From Gracilaria vermiculophylla (Eukaryota > Rhodophyta > Florideophyceae > Gracilariales > Gracilariaceae), in contig JAHNZQ020003149.1 of the NCBI GenBank assembly GCA_019155205.2, positions 799,344 through 829,667 of the forward strand: DNA of 30,324 nucleotides, in the 5' to 3' direction. The position numbers were made by a program, and so were the translations under genes. The notes below the pieces were generated by a model, which saw only the letters and a list, made by a program, of their open reading frames with translations, was not told the origin of the DNA and did not search any database. Each line of letters opens with the position of its first letter. Within the stretch, counting starts at the first letter, position 1. Shown piece by piece: positions 27,574-30,324 of the stretch.

Positions 27574-29520
27574 GTGGCTGTCGAGACAACTGGTGCAGAT
27601 CAGGTGGACCGTGGAACGCTGAAGGCTGAGCCGGATACCTTAGCACCCGGAGGCGGGCCATCTTCTGCCCTTAAGGTGGTACCCTACCCGCCGTGGATTA
27701 TGAACAAGGCCTACGTGGTTCGTTTGGAAGCTCAGATCCGCAACCTATGGGCTACCCAGGCAGCCCTGCTTGATTAATTGCCGTGACGCCGAAGACACTC
27801 AGAGAGTCTCTCAACGAATGTCGCTGAGGAGGTCCGCGTATTTCAGTTTGATGTCAATACGGTCCTGGAAAGTTTCGGCCCACCGGCGTCTTGCGTCTAG
27901 GGTGTGGATGATCGATTTAATCGAGTAGTAGTCAGACTGTAGTTGGTCGATAAAGCTGTTCTTGCTTCTGTACCTGCTGCGCAAACCGCTGGCTCTCACA
28001 GTTATGAACGCCGAGAGAATGGCCACAGAAATTGGAACAACCTTAAGAACCGTGACCAACACATGAAATCCTCCTCGGACTCGGAATCGACTTCTCTGGA
28101 TTCTGAGCCCTCAAAGAGGGACTCCGACTATGAGCGCCCGGAGCGGAGTCTCCGTTCCAGACTGTCATTTTCCATCCATGGGGTAGCCCGCTTTCGGTCA
28201 AAGGGTAGGAAACACCCAGGGCTTCATGCGCTGGAGCCTACTAATTCTTTGTAAAAGGAATTGGTTTTATACTGATACTATCGGTTGGAAGATTTCTATT
28301 CAGGCAGGACACCCCCTCACACAGGTAAGGTGAAGGACTGCATCTAGCGAATGAAGCTCACCGTGCGGAACTGAGATTTAGTAGAAATGATCCAATCTTG
28401 TTACCGGACTTTCTAGCCCGCTTTGTCGCGAAAGTCGATATTATCAACATAAGTGAGATCCAAGCACCTCTGGCATTACCGTACTTCTTTCGTTGGATCG
28501 CTGAAGACCAATTCCTCTCCGGTCGAGGTTTCTTTTGGGCGTCCGAGGGAAGAGTGACTTGCTTGCCAGACGCCGTACAGTATCTTCTGCATTCTTACGC
28601 GACTAACACTGCCATTCAGTAGAATAACCTCGAAGGGCACGATATTTACCAGTGCACTGGAGAATTGGAGACCGACTACTTGGTACGCCTGAATAAGACC
28701 TTCCACCACTATGGATTTTTGTACCCCGCACAGGAACGCTGCGAGAAATTTACTGATGGGTTAGATCTGGCGATTACAACGCCCATAGCCTGTCACCGGG
28801 AAACTCACCCTAGAATAGATACCTAGAGCTGCTACGAATCGCCCGCTTAAAGGGAGACGCACTCCGTACGAGAAACCTCAGTTACCGGCCGAAGGGGGCC
28901 AGGGCACTGATAATCGGTTAAATTACCTCCTCCCTTTCACTGGGTGTCAGTGATACTCCCAATCCTGGTCACGACGGCGGTCGAGTATTCCCGACATCGA
29001 AATTACCATCCACGACGGATGGCTCGTAGAGTACCGTAACCGCAGCTCATCAGGGGGAGCACAGAACGTCTATATAGGTAGTATCCCAGCCCCAGCCACT
29101 CGACTGCTTTACGATAATGTAATGACGAGGGTTCAGCGCCCTGGTTGGGTCGATAACTGGAATCCAGGTGGGGCAGCCGATATCCGGATCCCCACTCTTC
29201 GAGGTCCCTCGTCTAGAATTTTCTGCCCCTTGTGCTACTCTCAAGGACAAACCTCCCCGCAGTGCCTTTTTTCGTTAATGGAGAAGCCACAGGTTGTGGC
29301 CGATTACGAAGCCCTGTCCCGGGAAGAGAATGCCACAGTGCCGATGACGTCGTATCCCCGCGTGAAAACGGGTTTCCCCAACTGGTTGGCTCACAGCCCG
29401 CTCTCGCGGCAGCCGCTAATGCCCGAGGCGCCAGGATCATTTTCCGACCCTTATGGAAGTTATACCGACGCCGCTCGTGCAGTCAATCACCCCCAACGAG
29501 ATGAAGCACTCTTTGTGTAA
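27574..29520 (+). pseudogene. Retrotransposon gag remnant (second element)
   Basis: Pieces in order are a coiled-coil-like RLEAQIRNLWATQAALLD (27718-27774), then EEVRVFQFDVNTVLESFG (about 27829), and a charged Ser-rich linker (28060-28150, SSSDSESTSLDSEPSKRDSD). A capsid-like block follows (LLPDFLARFVAKVDIINISE, ALPYFFRWIAEDQF, DAVQYLLHSYATNTAIQ to the TAG at 28620), then TGELETDYLVRLNKTFHHYG. The last open stretch (29122-29520) carries a zinc knuckle CPLCYSQGQTSPQC at 29224-29265, C-x2-C-x4-Q-x4-C, where the family has His instead of Gln. Several stops and frameshifts break it, so it is not functional. Confidence 0.65.
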
Positions 29521-29603
29521 AACTGAGGTCGAGAGCCCGATGGGAAGCTCGTTCACGCAAACTAAGTGAGGGGGTCTCCCCACAGGAACAACGGTCCTCA
29601 GAG

Positions 29604-30324
29604 ATGAGGCTGACGACGCCCGAGGCGCCGCGCCCTCGCTCCCAGGTGAAAATCCTCTCCAGAAGAGACACTGCAGACATGGACTCTGAACACTTAGATG
29701 TTCTGTGTCGACCGCAGAGACGGAAAAAGCACAGCTTGATCCCGGCTCGAGACTTAGTGATGGAAAAGCGGAATTATAAGGTTTTCGCAGATCTCGGACT
29801 GCTCACGAAGTGTATGGGGCGATTTCTCAATGTCCTCAACACTGGAGCCCGGACGAACATCGTGGCCTAATCGTCCCTACCTCCGCTTCTGTGGTCTCCC
29901 AATCGCACAGAGGCGGTACCAGATGTCTTGGACGCGAACAAAAATTCGTTACAAACGGTGCGGACCATTCATCTGGTTGTAAGATTGGGAAGATCTGTGG
30001 TCAAGCCTACTTTCACTGTGTGCCATTATCTGGCTGTGCAAGTCATCTTCAGATGCGACTACTGCGACAGATTCGCAAAAAGGCTATCCGCCCTCGCCTG
30101 AAACAATTGGAGTTGGCAGATAGGTCTTCAGTCCCCATTCTCCAAAAACCGCTTCGGAGGGATGCGAAAAAGCACATACCCTTGTTGGATGTTGACCTTG
30201 TACTGTCACTGAAAACAACTGTGATTGGTACAAGTGTTATGGCGCTAATTGGTTGTTCCGGGTTACACGTGTGTAGCTAGCATACTGGGCATGCTGTACA
30301 GTGTGCACAGGGTACACAGGTATG
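29604..30324 (+). pseudogene. Retropepsin-like protease remnant (second element, partial)
   Basis: The active-site loop reads FLNVLNTGARTNIV (29826-29867): Asn (29838-29840) replaces the catalytic Asp of D-T-G, and a TAA follows at 29868-29870. In the next frames come TIHLVVRLGRSVVKPTFTVC and VQVIFRCDYCDRF (about 30024-30075), matching the flap-to-ILG-D region of retropepsins, then LKQLELADRSSVPILQKPLR and DAKKHIPLL (about 30098-30185). It continues past the right edge. The enzyme would have processed the gag-pol polyprotein; with the Asp lost and the frame broken this copy is dead. Confidence 0.6.

Larger units (their letters stand above)
27574..30324 (+). mobile_element. Second LTR retrotransposon, truncated by the window edge
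   Basis: A gag region with a zinc knuckle is followed by a retropepsin-like protease, all on plus and all interrupted. Gag sequence differs from the copia element to its left, so it is a different family. The gag-knuckle-protease order and the protease words fit Ty3/gypsy, but RT and integrase lie outside the window, so the superfamily is not settled. Confidence 0.65.

Noticed and set aside
1..30324. Reading the window as bacterial or viral with operons
   Set aside because: Genes are kilobases apart with TATA boxes and no ribosome-binding sites, and the mobile elements are eukaryotic types.

Overview
The window looks like nuclear DNA of a gene-sparse, intron-poor eukaryote. Its genes are single uninterrupted ATG-started frames. 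Each has its own TATA box about 70-160 bases upstream, there are no Shine-Dalgarno-led operons, and kilobases of AT-rich non-coding DNA separate them. The repeats are eukaryotic: one Tc1/mariner transposon and two LTR retrotransposons. Intronless secreted animal-type heme peroxidases beside decayed Ty1/copia-like pol sequence would fit a florideophyte red alga such as Chondrus or a relative. That is inference from the style of the locus, not from a database match.

Left edge (175-1367): a dead Tc1/mariner element with recognisable terminal inverted repeats and a transposase broken by a frameshift and stops. The gene-bearing part runs from about 4.7 to 19.8 kb, and every gene in it lies on the plus strand. 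It holds three paralogous secreted animal-type heme peroxidases (4833-6518, 10002-11690, 18087-19796), a secreted glucose/sorbosone dehydrogenase-like beta-propeller protein (15998-17419), and a probable 71-residue single C2H2 zinc-finger gene (13050-13265). The peroxidases keep the distal His, catalytic Arg, proximal His, both acidic residues that tether heme in mammalian peroxidases, and part of the calcium loop. They differ in an acidic loop, in the conserved RDH motif and in the C-terminus, so they look like a diverged tandem family.

Right part (19.8-30.3 kb): intergenic DNA with a 30-bp minisatellite, then a heavily decayed Ty1/copia retrotransposon (gag, PR, INT, RT, RNase H from about 21.9 to 27.3 kb). 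An unexplained block of about 1.2 kb separates its gag from pol and carries LTR-like signals. A second LTR retrotransposon follows (gag with a damaged zinc knuckle, then a protease whose catalytic Asp reads as Asn) and runs off the right edge.

Functionally, the most coherent idea is an extracellular redox locus: tandem secreted peroxidases with a secreted sugar-dehydrogenase-like protein between the second and third copies. The protein families are clear; the shared pathway is inference. No tRNA, rRNA, CRISPR array or prokaryotic system was seen.
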